64,000 nt of DNA from Palsa-295 sp963785585. Lineage in GTDB: Bacteria > Acidobacteriota > Terriglobia > Acidiferrales > UBA7541. A model generated the notes under the pieces. It was not told where the DNA came from and did no database searches. It saw only the letters and a list, made by a program, of their open reading frames with translations. This document shows, piece by piece, positions 51,160-59,722 of the stretch (the stretch's first letter is position 1; each line of letters opens with the position of its first letter). The position numbers and the translations under genes are program-made. Where the stretch lies: NCBI GenBank assembly GCA_963785585.1, contig CAWAVW010000004.1, forward strand, positions 1,798,001-1,862,000, in the 5' to 3' direction.

Positions 51160-52263
51160 ATGACTCCGCCGCCGCGTGACTCCGCCCCGCAACTCATACC
51201 CCCGCCCGACGTTCTGCTTTCGGTCCGCAGCGCCACCAAGCGCTATGGCCCTCGCCCCGTGCTTCGAGGAATTGATCTCGACGTTGCCGCCGGCGAATTT
51301 CTCACCATTCTGGGCGAAAGCGGCTCCGGAAAAACCACTCTGCTTCGCCTGATCGCCGGGTTTGAACAACTCGACGGCGGCGAAATCTGGATGGCCGGCG
51401 ATCGGCTCGACACCATCCCCGCACATCGCCGTCCCGTGAATACCGTGTTTCAGAGCTACGCGCTCTTCCCTCATCTTTCGGTTTTTGACAACGTCGCCTA
51501 CGGCCTGCGTGCCACGAATGCCGACTCCAGGGAAATCCCCGACCGCGTGACGAAAGCCCTTGCGATGGTTAAAATGGCCGACTTTGCGAAATCGGCGCCC
51601 GCGCGCCTGAGCGGCGGCCAGCAACAACGCGTCGCCCTCGCTCGCGCGCTCGTAAATCGTCCGCGCGTCCTGCTGCTCGATGAGCCGCTCTCGGCTCTCG
51701 ACGCCAACCTGCGCCGTCAAATGCAGGTCGAACTGAAATCCTTGCAGCGCGAAGTCGGCATCACCTTTATTTTCGTCACCCACGACCAGGAAGAAGCCAT
51801 GGCGCTCTCTGATCGCGTCGCCCTTCTCCGCGCCGGAACTCTCGAGCAAATCGCCGGCCCGCGCGACATTTACGGCAAACCCGCCACCGCCTACGCCGCC
51901 CAATTCATCGGCCAGACCAATTTACTGCGCGCCGATGTCCGCGACGGCATTGCCAGCGCCGGCCCGATCGTCTGGCGCACCTTCGGCGCCTCCGGAAAAG
52001 CCACATACTCCCTGCGCCAGGAAGCCATTCACTTGCTCCCGGTGTCGCCCGAGCTTCCCTCTCCCGACGTCGCCACCGCGCGTTTCCGCGGCGAAATTCG
52101 CAACCAGTCCTTCGGCGGCGCCATGGATTTGATCGAAATCGATTGCGGCAGCGGCTGTATTCTTCGCGCGCGCATCCCCGCTCCCGGGATTCTTACCGGC
52201 CAGCGCGAATTTGAATTTGACGCCAATGACGCTGTCCGCGTCCGCGAGAGCGGAGACGACTGA
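51160..52263 (+). CDS. potA: Polyamine ABC transporter ATP-binding protein
   Basis: A 367-residue ATPase. Walker A is GESGSGKTT near residues 53-61, the Q-loop is in NTVFQSYALFPHLSVFDNVA, the ABC signature is LSGGQQQRVALARAL, Walker B is VLLLDEPLSALD and the switch histidine is in FIFVTHDQEEAMALSD. A C-terminal TOBE domain (about 275-367) is present, as in PotA/FbpC-type importers. It ends 2 bp before potB starts. Confidence 0.95.
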   Translation: MTPPPRDSAPQLIPPPDVLLSVRSATKRYGPRPVLRGIDLDVAAGEFLTILGESGSGKTTLLRLIAGFEQLDGGEIWMAGDRLDTIPAHRRPVNTVFQSYALFPHLSVFDNVAYGLRATNADSREIPDRVTKALAMVKMADFAKSAPARLSGGQQQRVALARALVNRPRVLLLDEPLSALDANLRRQMQVELKSLQREVGITFIFVTHDQEEAMALSDRVALLRAGTLEQIAGPRDIYGKPATAYAAQFIGQTNLLRADVRDGIASAGPIVWRTFGASGKATYSLRQEAIHLLPVSPELPSPDVATARFRGEIRNQSFGGAMDLIEIDCGSGCILRARIPAPGILTGQREFEFDANDAVRVRESGDD

Positions 52264-52265
52264 GC

Positions 52266-53114
52266 ATGTACTCCCGCGCCTACAAATCCACCGTCACCAT
52301 TCCGCCGCTCCTTTGGGTGACGGTGTTTCTTCTCGTGCCGTACGCCATTCTGTTTTGCTACAGCTTCTGGTCGGTTTCCCCTGTGCAGACAATTGTTCAC
52401 AATTGGAACCTTCAGAATTACGCCCAGCTCATCCACAACCCGCTCTACATCCAGGTTCTGCTGCGCTCCATGCGCATCGCCGCATCGGTCACAGCGCTCG
52501 CCCTCGCGCTCGGCTATCCGCTCGCCTATTTTGTGTCGTTTTACACGCAAGCCCGAAAGGAATTGCTCTACCAGCTCGTGATTATTCCTTTGTGGGCCAG
52601 TTATCTGGTCCGTGGTTATGCGTGGAAGACAATTCTCGGCAGCGACGGCGTTCTCAACGGCTTGCTGCAATATTTTCACATCACCCACCAGCCGCTCGAG
52701 TTTCTGCTCTACAGTCCCTTTGCCGTAATCCTTACGCTCACGCACATCTACACGCCATTCGTCTTCCTCCCGATCTACGCCTCGCTCGAGCATGTGCCGC
52801 GAAATCTCGTCGAGGCTTCCCAGGATCTCGGCGCGTCTCCGTGGTCCACATTTCGCCGCGTGATTCTGCCCCTCTCGTTGCCGGGTGTTCTCGCGGGTGC
52901 CACGTTTGCCTTCGTTCTCACGCTCGGCGACTTCCTCGCGCCGCTTCTGGTCGGCGGCTCGAGCGGCATCATGATTTCCAACATCGTCGTCAGCCTTTTC
53001 GGAGCGGCCTACAACTGGCCGCTCGGCGCCGCGATTTCGCTCTGCATGTTGCTGATCGTCGTCACACTCCTATTCGCCACCGAACGCCTCGAGAAAAGGT
53101 TGACGATTCAATGA
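52266..53114 (+). CDS. potB: Polyamine ABC transporter permease PotB
   Basis: A 282-residue membrane protein with six transmembrane helices (LLWVTVFLLVPYAILFCYSF at the start). The EAA loop that docks the ATPase reads EASQDLGASPWSTFRRVILP near residues 180-200. It overlaps potC by 4 bp (ATGA). Confidence 0.94.
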   Translation: MYSRAYKSTVTIPPLLWVTVFLLVPYAILFCYSFWSVSPVQTIVHNWNLQNYAQLIHNPLYIQVLLRSMRIAASVTALALALGYPLAYFVSFYTQARKELLYQLVIIPLWASYLVRGYAWKTILGSDGVLNGLLQYFHITHQPLEFLLYSPFAVILTLTHIYTPFVFLPIYASLEHVPRNLVEASQDLGASPWSTFRRVILPLSLPGVLAGATFAFVLTLGDFLAPLLVGGSSGIMISNIVVSLFGAAYNWPLGAAISLCMLLIVVTLLFATERLEKRLTIQ

Positions 53115-53965
53115 GCGCCCCCGCATCGAGCTTTACGTCCACGCGCGCCCCCTTGCTCACCGCCTATGCGTTCCTGGTGTACGCCTTCCTCTATTTTCCG
53201 ATCGTTGTTCTCGTCGTCTATTCATTCAACGGTGCGGGCGTCGGCGGCTTCCCTCCCGCGAACTGGACTTTCGATTGGTATCGCCAACTATTCGCCGACG
53301 CCGCGCTCTGGGATGCCGTACTCAACAGCGCCATCGTCGCCGCCATCGCCGTCGCCATCGCCATCGGCCTGGGACTTCCCGCTGCGCTCGCCCTCGATCG
53401 CTCTGACTTTCCCGGCAAAGCGCTCTTCCGGCGTCTGGTACTGTTGCCCTTGATTCTGCCCGGTATCATCACCGGACTTTCGCTGCTGATGCTCTTCGTC
53501 GGCGTCGGGATGAAACTGAGTCTCGTCACCGTCACTCTGGGCCATGGCACCGCATTAATCTCCGTTGCGACCACCGAAATATTCGCTGGGCTGCAGAAAC
53601 TCGACCGCGCTCAGGAAGAGGCGTCGCTCGATCTCGGCGCCAACCAGTGGAAAACCTTTTGGCGCGTCACTCTGCCGAACCTGCGCGTCTCGCTGATCGC
53701 CGCGGGTCTGCTGATCTTCACTCTCTCTCTCGATGAAATCGCCGTCAGCTTCTTCCTGATCGGACGCGATAACACGCTGCCCCTGGAAATTTGGTCCCGC
53801 CTCCGTCGCGGCATTACGCCCGAAATCAACGCCATCTCCACGCTCATTTTGCTTTTCTCGATCGCCACAATTCTTGTCTGGTACCGGCTTCGCACTCGGT
53901 CCGGCGCCGCGGAAGAAGCGGCTCCGCTTCCCGCCGCCCCGCCCCTTCAAGGAGAAGGCTCATGA
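53111..53965 (+). CDS. potC: Polyamine ABC transporter permease PotC
   Basis: A 284-residue membrane protein. The ATG at 53111 overlaps the potB stop. Helices include AFLVYAFLYFPIVVLVVYSF, followed by the characteristic FNGAGVGGFPPANWTFDWYR. The EAA loop is EASLDLGANQWKTFWRVTLP. The stop overlaps the next gene's ATG (ATGA), so transporter and oxidoreductase are translationally coupled. Confidence 0.94.
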   Translation: MSAPASSFTSTRAPLLTAYAFLVYAFLYFPIVVLVVYSFNGAGVGGFPPANWTFDWYRQLFADAALWDAVLNSAIVAAIAVAIAIGLGLPAALALDRSDFPGKALFRRLVLLPLILPGIITGLSLLMLFVGVGMKLSLVTVTLGHGTALISVATTEIFAGLQKLDRAQEEASLDLGANQWKTFWRVTLPNLRVSLIAAGLLIFTLSLDEIAVSFFLIGRDNTLPLEIWSRLRRGITPEINAISTLILLFSIATILVWYRLRTRSGAAEEAAPLPAAPPLQGEGS

Positions 53966-55506
53966 CCACCTCCCGTCGCGATTTTCTAAAGTTTGTCGTT
54001 GCCGGCAGCGTCGCCTCGGGCTGCCCCGTCAACTTTAATTTGCTCTCCGCCGAGAGCGCTCCGAAAGCGCAAATCGAAGGCGACCACTTCGCCGTCTGCC
54101 ATGAAGTCCGCGACGGAAAGGATTTCTCCAAGCCGCCCGTTTCCAAACGCTACGACGTTGTGATCGTCGGCGGCGGCGTCAGCGGAATGTCCGCCGCCTA
54201 TTTTCTGAAAGATCAAAATTTCTTGCTCCTGGAAAAAGAGCCTCACTTCGGCGGCAACGCGTATCGCGAGGAATATCAGGGTCAGGGGTTCGCCACCGGA
54301 TCTGCCTTTGACGTGAAGGGTTCCGAAAGCGATCAGCTCGCCAAGGAAATCGGGCTCACCCTCTTGCCGGTCGATTGCCCCGATCCCACCATCGTCAACG
54401 GCGAATGGGTGGCAGACACCTGGCGGGATGGCATCCATCACCTTCCCTACTCCAATACCGTCCGCGAAAGCTTCAAGCAATTCAAAGTCGCCATGCTTGC
54501 GCTCGACGTCGAAAAAGACGCCGCGCACCTCGACAGCTTTCCGATTTCCGACATCCTGAAAGACTACGCTCCCGAAGTAACCCAGTGGTGGGACGCCTAC
54601 GGCCCGTCCAATTGGGGAGCGAAAACGAAGGACACCGCCGCCCTCATCGTCGCCGGAGAAGTGCAGGAAATGGTCGCCGGCCACGACGAGCGCAGGACGC
54701 TGCCGGGCGGTAACGGCGCGCTCGCCGGCCAGCTCTTCCGCACACTCTCAACGAAGCATTCCGATCGCATGCTCGGTGACGCCACCATCGTTTCCGTGGA
54801 ACCGCAAAAATCCGAAGTCAACGTCACCTTCGTTCACGATGGCGAACTCCAGACCGTCGCCGCCAAGTGCGTCATCATGGCTACTCCGAAATTCATCACC
54901 GCTCGCCTCGTCTCCGGAATTCCAGACGCCCAGGCCGACGCCATGCGCTCTTTTCGCTATTGCCCCTATCCCGTCATCAACATGATTTTCGGTAAACCCA
55001 TCTACAACCGCGGGTACGACACCTGGTGCCCCGGAAACGTCTTCACGGACTTCATCGTCGCGGATTGGGTGCTGCAGAAACAGCCGGGGTACGCGCAAAA
55101 GAACAATATTCTTTCGTTCTACACACCGCTCGCGGAATCGCAGCGTGCCATTCTGCTTTCGCTCGATAGTTGCCAGGCTCTCGCGGAACACGCTCTTCGC
55201 GATTTTCGAAAGCTGCGGCCGGAATTCAACGACGCCGAGCCCATCGAAGTCCACCTCTACCGCCGCGGCCATCCCATGTACTTGCCCGTGCCTGGAAATT
55301 TCACCCGCACCATTCCGCTCGCCAGCCAGCCGATGGACCGCGTCTTTTTCGCCAACACCGATTCGATCGGCCCGGTCTCCGATATTTCTCAGGCCGTCGT
55401 TTCCGGCCATCGCGCCGCCGACTGGGCCGTCAAACGCCAATCCAACGCATCCCTCGTCGCGCCCGCCTATTTATTTCCGGGCGATCGCCCGGTGATGGGC
55501 GCCTGA
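53962..55506 (+). CDS. Tat-exported FAD-dependent amine-oxidase-like protein
   Basis: A 514-residue flavoprotein with AAGGAGAA about 6 nt before the ATG. The N terminus is a twin-arginine signal (TTSRRDFLKFVVAGSVASG, then Cys), which may also be a Tat lipoprotein. The FAD Rossmann site is YDVVIVGGGVSGMSAAYFL with Glu at the end of strand 2 (LLLEKEPHFGGNAY). A C-terminal FAD motif is VFFANTDSIGPVSDISQAVV. The family (NAD_binding_8/amino_oxidase) includes spermidine dehydrogenase. Coupling to the polyamine importer argues that it oxidises polyamines outside the cytoplasm, but this is inference. Confidence 0.88.
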   Translation: MTTSRRDFLKFVVAGSVASGCPVNFNLLSAESAPKAQIEGDHFAVCHEVRDGKDFSKPPVSKRYDVVIVGGGVSGMSAAYFLKDQNFLLLEKEPHFGGNAYREEYQGQGFATGSAFDVKGSESDQLAKEIGLTLLPVDCPDPTIVNGEWVADTWRDGIHHLPYSNTVRESFKQFKVAMLALDVEKDAAHLDSFPISDILKDYAPEVTQWWDAYGPSNWGAKTKDTAALIVAGEVQEMVAGHDERRTLPGGNGALAGQLFRTLSTKHSDRMLGDATIVSVEPQKSEVNVTFVHDGELQTVAAKCVIMATPKFITARLVSGIPDAQADAMRSFRYCPYPVINMIFGKPIYNRGYDTWCPGNVFTDFIVADWVLQKQPGYAQKNNILSFYTPLAESQRAILLSLDSCQALAEHALRDFRKLRPEFNDAEPIEVHLYRRGHPMYLPVPGNFTRTIPLASQPMDRVFFANTDSIGPVSDISQAVVSGHRAADWAVKRQSNASLVAPAYLFPGDRPVMGA

Positions 55507-55510
55507 AAAT

Positions 55511-55545
55511 AAAAAAGGCACCCGGGGAGAGAGCCGGGTGCCTTT
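55511..55545. terminator. Bidirectional terminator between the pot operon and the convergent gene
   Basis: Perfect 10-bp stem AGGCACCCGG (55516-55525) and CCGGGTGCCT (55534-55543) with an 8-nt loop. The minus strand has a strong U-tract (55511-55516), while the plus side has only three T. Confidence 0.88.
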
Positions 55546-55612
55546 GAATTTTCTCCCCGCCAGGTGGAGAAATTTGCAAAATCAAATTGTGCCGGAATTC
55601 TTTCGCTCTTCC

Positions 55613-56284
55613 CTATTCCGCCGCCACATGCAGGTTGTGAACTCCCGAGAAAATCGAGACGCCTGCTCCCAGCGACTGCGGCACCCACCACACTCGCCGC
55701 ACCATCCCGAATTCGCTGCGTTGCATGTGCCGCGCCAGCAAATCCAAAAGCACCGGCGTCACCTGCGTCGCCACATAAATCGCCGGGGAATTCGCGAAGG
55801 GTCGCATCAGCGGATCGTCTTCCACCCCGCCGTGCCCGATCGATTGCCGCGTCGAGTACGCGTCAAACGCCGCAGCTCCGTGCTGCACCACCGATAGCGC
55901 AATCCACATCCGCCGCGAAGGCGTGCTCACCGCCGCGTGAATCGAATGCTCTTTCGTCGGTTCGGGATCGGGCAGCCGCATCGTTGAAAAGGATTGTGAA
56001 TTCCGCGCCGCCGTTGACGACGAATCCGTCATCGAAGCGATTAGCACTGCCGGTTTAACCTTCTCGTCAAATCGCACGTCGCCCAGGTTCATCCGCGCCG
56101 AATCCGTATCGGTTGCCGCTCGAACCGTGTTTGGATTTTCGTTTGTCTCGCTGCCGGGAAAAGCAAACATGGCCGAAAGGTGTGTCGCTTCCGGGCGCGC
56201 GGCTGAGTTCGCATCCACAGCGACTATCCCCGGCGTTGCGCCGAACGTCGCGTGAAACAGTAGTGCTGCCACTGCTACGATCAT
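55613..56284 (-). CDS. Exported or membrane protein of unknown function
   Basis: A 223-residue protein with a short signal-like N terminus (MIVAVAALLFHATFGATPG). The middle is Ser/Thr-rich and low-complexity (about 30-110). The C-terminal half has helices containing AFDAYSTRQSIGHGG, EDDPLMRPFANSPAIYVATQ and a final hydrophobic GAGVSIFSGVHNLHVAAE. The D-x-x-(S/T)-T-R ... DPLMRP pattern recalls small membrane proteins of the DUF5658 type, but I am not certain. It is a single gene facing the pot operon terminator. Confidence 0.65.
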   Translation of the reverse strand: MIVAVAALLFHATFGATPGIVAVDANSAARPEATHLSAMFAFPGSETNENPNTVRAATDTDSARMNLGDVRFDEKVKPAVLIASMTDSSSTAARNSQSFSTMRLPDPEPTKEHSIHAAVSTPSRRMWIALSVVQHGAAAFDAYSTRQSIGHGGVEDDPLMRPFANSPAIYVATQVTPVLLDLLARHMQRSEFGMVRRVWWVPQSLGAGVSIFSGVHNLHVAAE

Positions 56285-56330
56285 GAAAGGGGTTACTCCT
56301 CGTCTCGCCTGACGACGGGAGTCAGAAAAG

Positions 56331-56369
56331 CAACGGGGGTACCATCCGTACCCTCTCCGCTACCCGTTG
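56331..56369 (-). promoter_or_regulatory. Extended hairpin in the leader region of the exported-protein gene
   Basis: Outer arms CAACGGG/CCCGTTG and a perfect inner stem GGGTAC/GTACCC with loop CATCC lie 47-85 bp before the ATG at 56284. There is no U-tract. It may be a structured leader or an operator. It does not match the c-di-GMP riboswitch core sequences I know. Confidence 0.35.
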
Positions 56370-56571
56370 ATAATAGGCATCTTACGCGAATGCGGTTTCA
56401 ATCCGGGCCACTCCCGCCCCCAATCCGCGCCCTTCCCGCCCACTTGTTTTCCCTCCTGTGCCGCGCTATTTCCTTTTCGCCCCGGCGGCGAAATCACGAT
56501 CGAACTCCCAGAATTTCGCCGCCTTCGCGCGAGCTTCGCCACCACGGGAATTGCCGGCAGGGCAGGTAGAG

Positions 56572-57900
56572 CTAGAGGTTTCGCAGGCTGTCTCGCGCCG
56601 CACCAATCGTCCGCTCGATATCCGCGTCGGTATGCGCCGCCGAAATAAAAAGCGCCTCATACTGCGAAGGAGGCAGAAACACTCCACGCTCGAGCATCGC
56701 CTGAAAAAACGCGGCGAACTTCTTCACATCCGCCTTCTTCGCGTCGTCGTAGTTTCGTATCTCTCCCGCGCCGAAGAACACAGTCAGCAGCGATCCCGCT
56801 ACATTCACGTTGGCCGCAATTCCGTTTTCGCGCAGCGCGTCGCGAAATCCGTCAGCCAATCTCGCTGTCTTGCGCTTCAGCTCCTCGTAAAATCCCGGCG
56901 CCTCAAGCTTCGGCAACGTCGCGAGTCCGGCGCGCATCGCCAGCGGATTGCCCGAAAGCGTCCCCGCCTGGTACACCGGACCCAGCGGCGCGAGGTGCTC
57001 CATGATTTCCTGGCGCCCGCCGTATGCCGCCACCGGCAGTCCGCCGCCGATGATTTTCCCCAGCGCCGTCAAATCCGGCGTAATTCCGTACACGCCCTGC
57101 GCGCCGCCGTAACCCAATCGGAATCCCGTAATCACTTCATCAAAAATCAAAAGCGCGCCTTCGCGCCTGGTGATCTCGCGCAACTTCTGCAAGTAACCAT
57201 TCACCGGAGGCACCACTCCCATATTCGCCACTACCGGCTCGACGATCACCGCCGCAATTTCTCCGCTGTGCTGCGCGAATAATTTTTCCAGCGCCGCCAC
57301 GTCGTTGAACGGAGCATTCAACGTGAGCTCCGCGAACGCCGCCGGCACTCCGGGACACGCCGCAATCCCCAGCGTCGCGAGGCCCGAGCCCGCCTCCGAC
57401 AAAAATCCGTCGGAGTGCCCGTGATAGCAGCCCTCGAATTTCACGATCAGGTCGCGTTTCGTAAACGCCCGCGCCAGCCGCGCCGCGGACATCGTCGCTT
57501 CCGTGCCCGAACTGACGAACCGCACCATCTCCACACTCGGCAGCGCCCGCGCGATTCGCTCGCCCAGTTCGATCTCCAGCGGCGACGTCATTCCATAACT
57601 CGTTCCCCGCGACGCCTGCTCCGCCACGGCCGCCACCACGTCCGGATGCGCATGGCCCAAAATCAGCGCGCCCCACGAACACACGTAGTCGATGTACTCG
57701 CGCCCATCGACGTCGAACAGTCTCGCGCCCCCCGCGCGATCGATCACCAGCGGCGTGCCGCCCACCGCGCGAAACGCCCGCACCGGACTATCCACTCCGC
57801 CCACAAGCGTCTTCGTCCCGCGCTCGAACAATTCCTTCGATCGCAGCCGCGCGCCCGCCGGATTCGAAATTCCTGTTGTTTTCACCGTGCCGCTGCTCAT
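56572..57900 (-). CDS. hemL: Glutamate-1-semialdehyde 2,1-aminomutase
   Basis: A 442-residue PLP enzyme that makes 5-aminolevulinate from glutamate-1-semialdehyde. Diagnostic sequence is RSKELFERGTKTLVGGVDSP, VRAFRAVGGTPLVIDRAGGA, FVSSGTEATMSAARLARAFT, KFEGCYHGHSDGFLSEAGSG, LLIFDEVITGFRLGYGGAQG and the PLP lysine in LTALGKIIGGGLPVAAYGG. It is the last gene of the hem operon, 35 bp after hemB. Confidence 0.97.
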   Translation of the reverse strand: MSSGTVKTTGISNPAGARLRSKELFERGTKTLVGGVDSPVRAFRAVGGTPLVIDRAGGARLFDVDGREYIDYVCSWGALILGHAHPDVVAAVAEQASRGTSYGMTSPLEIELGERIARALPSVEMVRFVSSGTEATMSAARLARAFTKRDLIVKFEGCYHGHSDGFLSEAGSGLATLGIAACPGVPAAFAELTLNAPFNDVAALEKLFAQHSGEIAAVIVEPVVANMGVVPPVNGYLQKLREITRREGALLIFDEVITGFRLGYGGAQGVYGITPDLTALGKIIGGGLPVAAYGGRQEIMEHLAPLGPVYQAGTLSGNPLAMRAGLATLPKLEAPGFYEELKRKTARLADGFRDALRENGIAANVNVAGSLLTVFFGAGEIRNYDDAKKADVKKFAAFFQAMLERGVFLPPSQYEALFISAAHTDADIERTIGAARDSLRNL

Positions 57901-57935
57901 TCGCTCCTCACCCGCCGCTCTTCACCCACCGCTCT

Positions 57936-58916
57936 TCACTCGCCGTTCTTCAGCCATCGCGCTATATCTTTCGCGTGGTACGTCAGGATGATCGAAGCGC
58001 CCGCGCGCTGAATTCCCGTGATGATTTCCAGCACCGCGCGCTTCTCCTCGATCCAACCGTTCGTCGCCGCCGCTTTCACCATCGCGTACTCGCCGCTCAC
58101 GTTGTAGGCCGCCAGCGGCGCGTCGAATTTCTCGCGCACCTGCCGGATCACATCCAGATACGCGAGCGCCGGTTTCACCATGATGATGTCCGCGCCTTCT
58201 GCCAAATCCTGCCCCACTTCCATTAACGCTTCGCGCCCATTCGCCGGATCCATCTGATAGCTTCGCCGGTCGCCAAACTGCGGCGTGGACTGTGCCGCCT
58301 CTCGGAACGGCCCGTAAAACGCCGAACTGTACTTCGCCGCATACGACAGAATCGCAAGATCCTGAAATCCGTTTTCGTCGAGCCGCTTCCGAATCGCGCC
58401 CACGCGTCCGTCCATCATGTCCGACGGCGCCACGATATCCGCGCCCGCCTGCGCGTGCGAGAGCGCGGCATCCGCCAGCACCGTCAAACTCGCATCGTTC
58501 AGCACTTCTCCGTTGTGAATCATTCCGCAATGCCCGTGGCTGGTGTACTCGCAAAGGCACACGTCCGTGATCACCACCAATTTCAAATTCGCTTTTCGGA
58601 TGGCCTGAATGGCCCGCTGCACCGCGCCATGCGGCGACGAAGCTTCCGTGGCTGTCTCGTCTTTGTGTTCCGGCAAACCAAAAAGCAGCACCGCCGGAAT
58701 TCCCAAATCGGCCACTTCCCGGCACTCTTCCACCACCCTATCCACCGACTGCTGAAAAATTCCCGGCATCGACGTGATTTCCTTGCGAACACCGGTGCCT
58801 GGCACGGCAAACATCGGATACACGAGGCCGCTCGACGTGAGCCTCGTTTCGCGCACTAATCCCCGCAGCGCCGCCGTGCGCCTCAATCTTCGCGGACGAT
58901 GAACCGGAAAACTCAC
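57936..58916 (-). CDS. hemB: Delta-aminolevulinic acid dehydratase (porphobilinogen synthase)
   Basis: A 326-residue enzyme. The start is the GTG at 58914-58916, overlapping the hemD stop (GTGA) with GGAGG about 10 nt upstream; the longer open frame upstream is hemD in another frame. Diagnostic parts are LVYPMFAVPGTGVRKEITSM, the metal-site cysteines VVITDVCLCEYTSHGHCGMI, and two Schiff-base lysines, in ILSYAAKYSSAFYGPFR and IIMVKPALAYLDVI. The three-cysteine site indicates a zinc-dependent HemB. Confidence 0.97.
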   Translation of the reverse strand: MSFPVHRPRRLRRTAALRGLVRETRLTSSGLVYPMFAVPGTGVRKEITSMPGIFQQSVDRVVEECREVADLGIPAVLLFGLPEHKDETATEASSPHGAVQRAIQAIRKANLKLVVITDVCLCEYTSHGHCGMIHNGEVLNDASLTVLADAALSHAQAGADIVAPSDMMDGRVGAIRKRLDENGFQDLAILSYAAKYSSAFYGPFREAAQSTPQFGDRRSYQMDPANGREALMEVGQDLAEGADIIMVKPALAYLDVIRQVREKFDAPLAAYNVSGEYAMVKAAATNGWIEEKRAVLEIITGIQRAGASIILTYHAKDIARWLKNGE

Positions 58917-59722
58917 GCGCCTTTCGCCTCCGCCGCCGCGCTCGCCTGCCGCAGATAGTGCTTGGCAATCGCATCCGCGAGCGAAACCGCCGACGCGTGG
59001 CTCGACTGAATCGCCACGCGCATCCCCGCATCCAGCAGGGCCCGCGAAGTGGTCGGCCCGATCGTCGCGAAATGTACGCTCGCCGAAATCTGCTTCATCT
59101 CCTCCACCGGAATTGCGTCGCACAAATTGTGAAACGACGACGGGCTCGCAAACACAATCACGTCCACATCGCCCGCCTTCACGCGCGCCAGCGCCGCGGG
59201 ATTACTTTCCGCTGGAGTCAACGTCCGGTAGGCAATCGCATCGGTAACCTTCGCTCCCGCCGCGCGCAACATCGATGGAAGGGCGTTGTCGGCGCGATCG
59301 CTGCGCGGCAGCAAAATACTTTTGCCCGCCACTTTCGTGGTCAACTCGCTCGCCAGCGCTTCGCCGCCCTGGTTCTTGGCGATGTACGTCACGAGGAATC
59401 CCGCTTCCTTCGCCGTTCCCGCCGTCGCCACTCCCACCGCCGCCACCTGCGCTCGCCCGCGCGCTAGGCCCAGTAAATTCATGCGCTCGCAAACGTAACG
59501 CACCGCATTTTGGCTGGTGAACACAATCCAATCGAACGAATCGATCGCTCCCAGCGCCGCGTCCAGTTCCGCCGGGTTTTCCGTCGGCGCAAAACTCACC
59601 GTCGGCAGCGCCAGCACTTCCGCGCCTTGCCGCACGAGCTCGTCCTTCAGTGGCTGCGCCTGTTCCGGCGCGCGCGTCACCACCACGCACTTCCCTGCGA
59701 GCGGCTTGCCAACGCTAGACAA
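58913..59722 (-). CDS. hemD: Uroporphyrinogen-III synthase
   Basis: A 269-residue protein of the low-conservation HemD fold. It reads KCVVVTRAPEQAQPLKDELV, FDWIVFTSQNAVRYVCERM and VDVIVFASPSSFHNLCDAI, followed by HFATIGPTTSRALLDAGMRV. The best start is the TTG at 59720-59722, which overlaps the end of hemC by 8 bp and gives LSSVGKPLAGKCVVVTRAPE; the frame upstream of it is hemC in another phase. Position between hemC and hemB confirms the call. Confidence 0.92.
   Translation of the reverse strand: MSSVGKPLAGKCVVVTRAPEQAQPLKDELVRQGAEVLALPTVSFAPTENPAELDAALGAIDSFDWIVFTSQNAVRYVCERMNLLGLARGRAQVAAVGVATAGTAKEAGFLVTYIAKNQGGEALASELTTKVAGKSILLPRSDRADNALPSMLRAAGAKVTDAIAYRTLTPAESNPAALARVKAGDVDVIVFASPSSFHNLCDAIPVEEMKQISASVHFATIGPTTSRALLDAGMRVAIQSSHASAVSLADAIAKHYLRQASAAAEAKGA

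Noticed and set aside
56331..56369. A c-di-GMP (GEMM) riboswitch
   Set aside because: A GGTAGC-like word and hairpin are present, but the conserved CACGCAAAGG and GCAAAGCC parts are missing.
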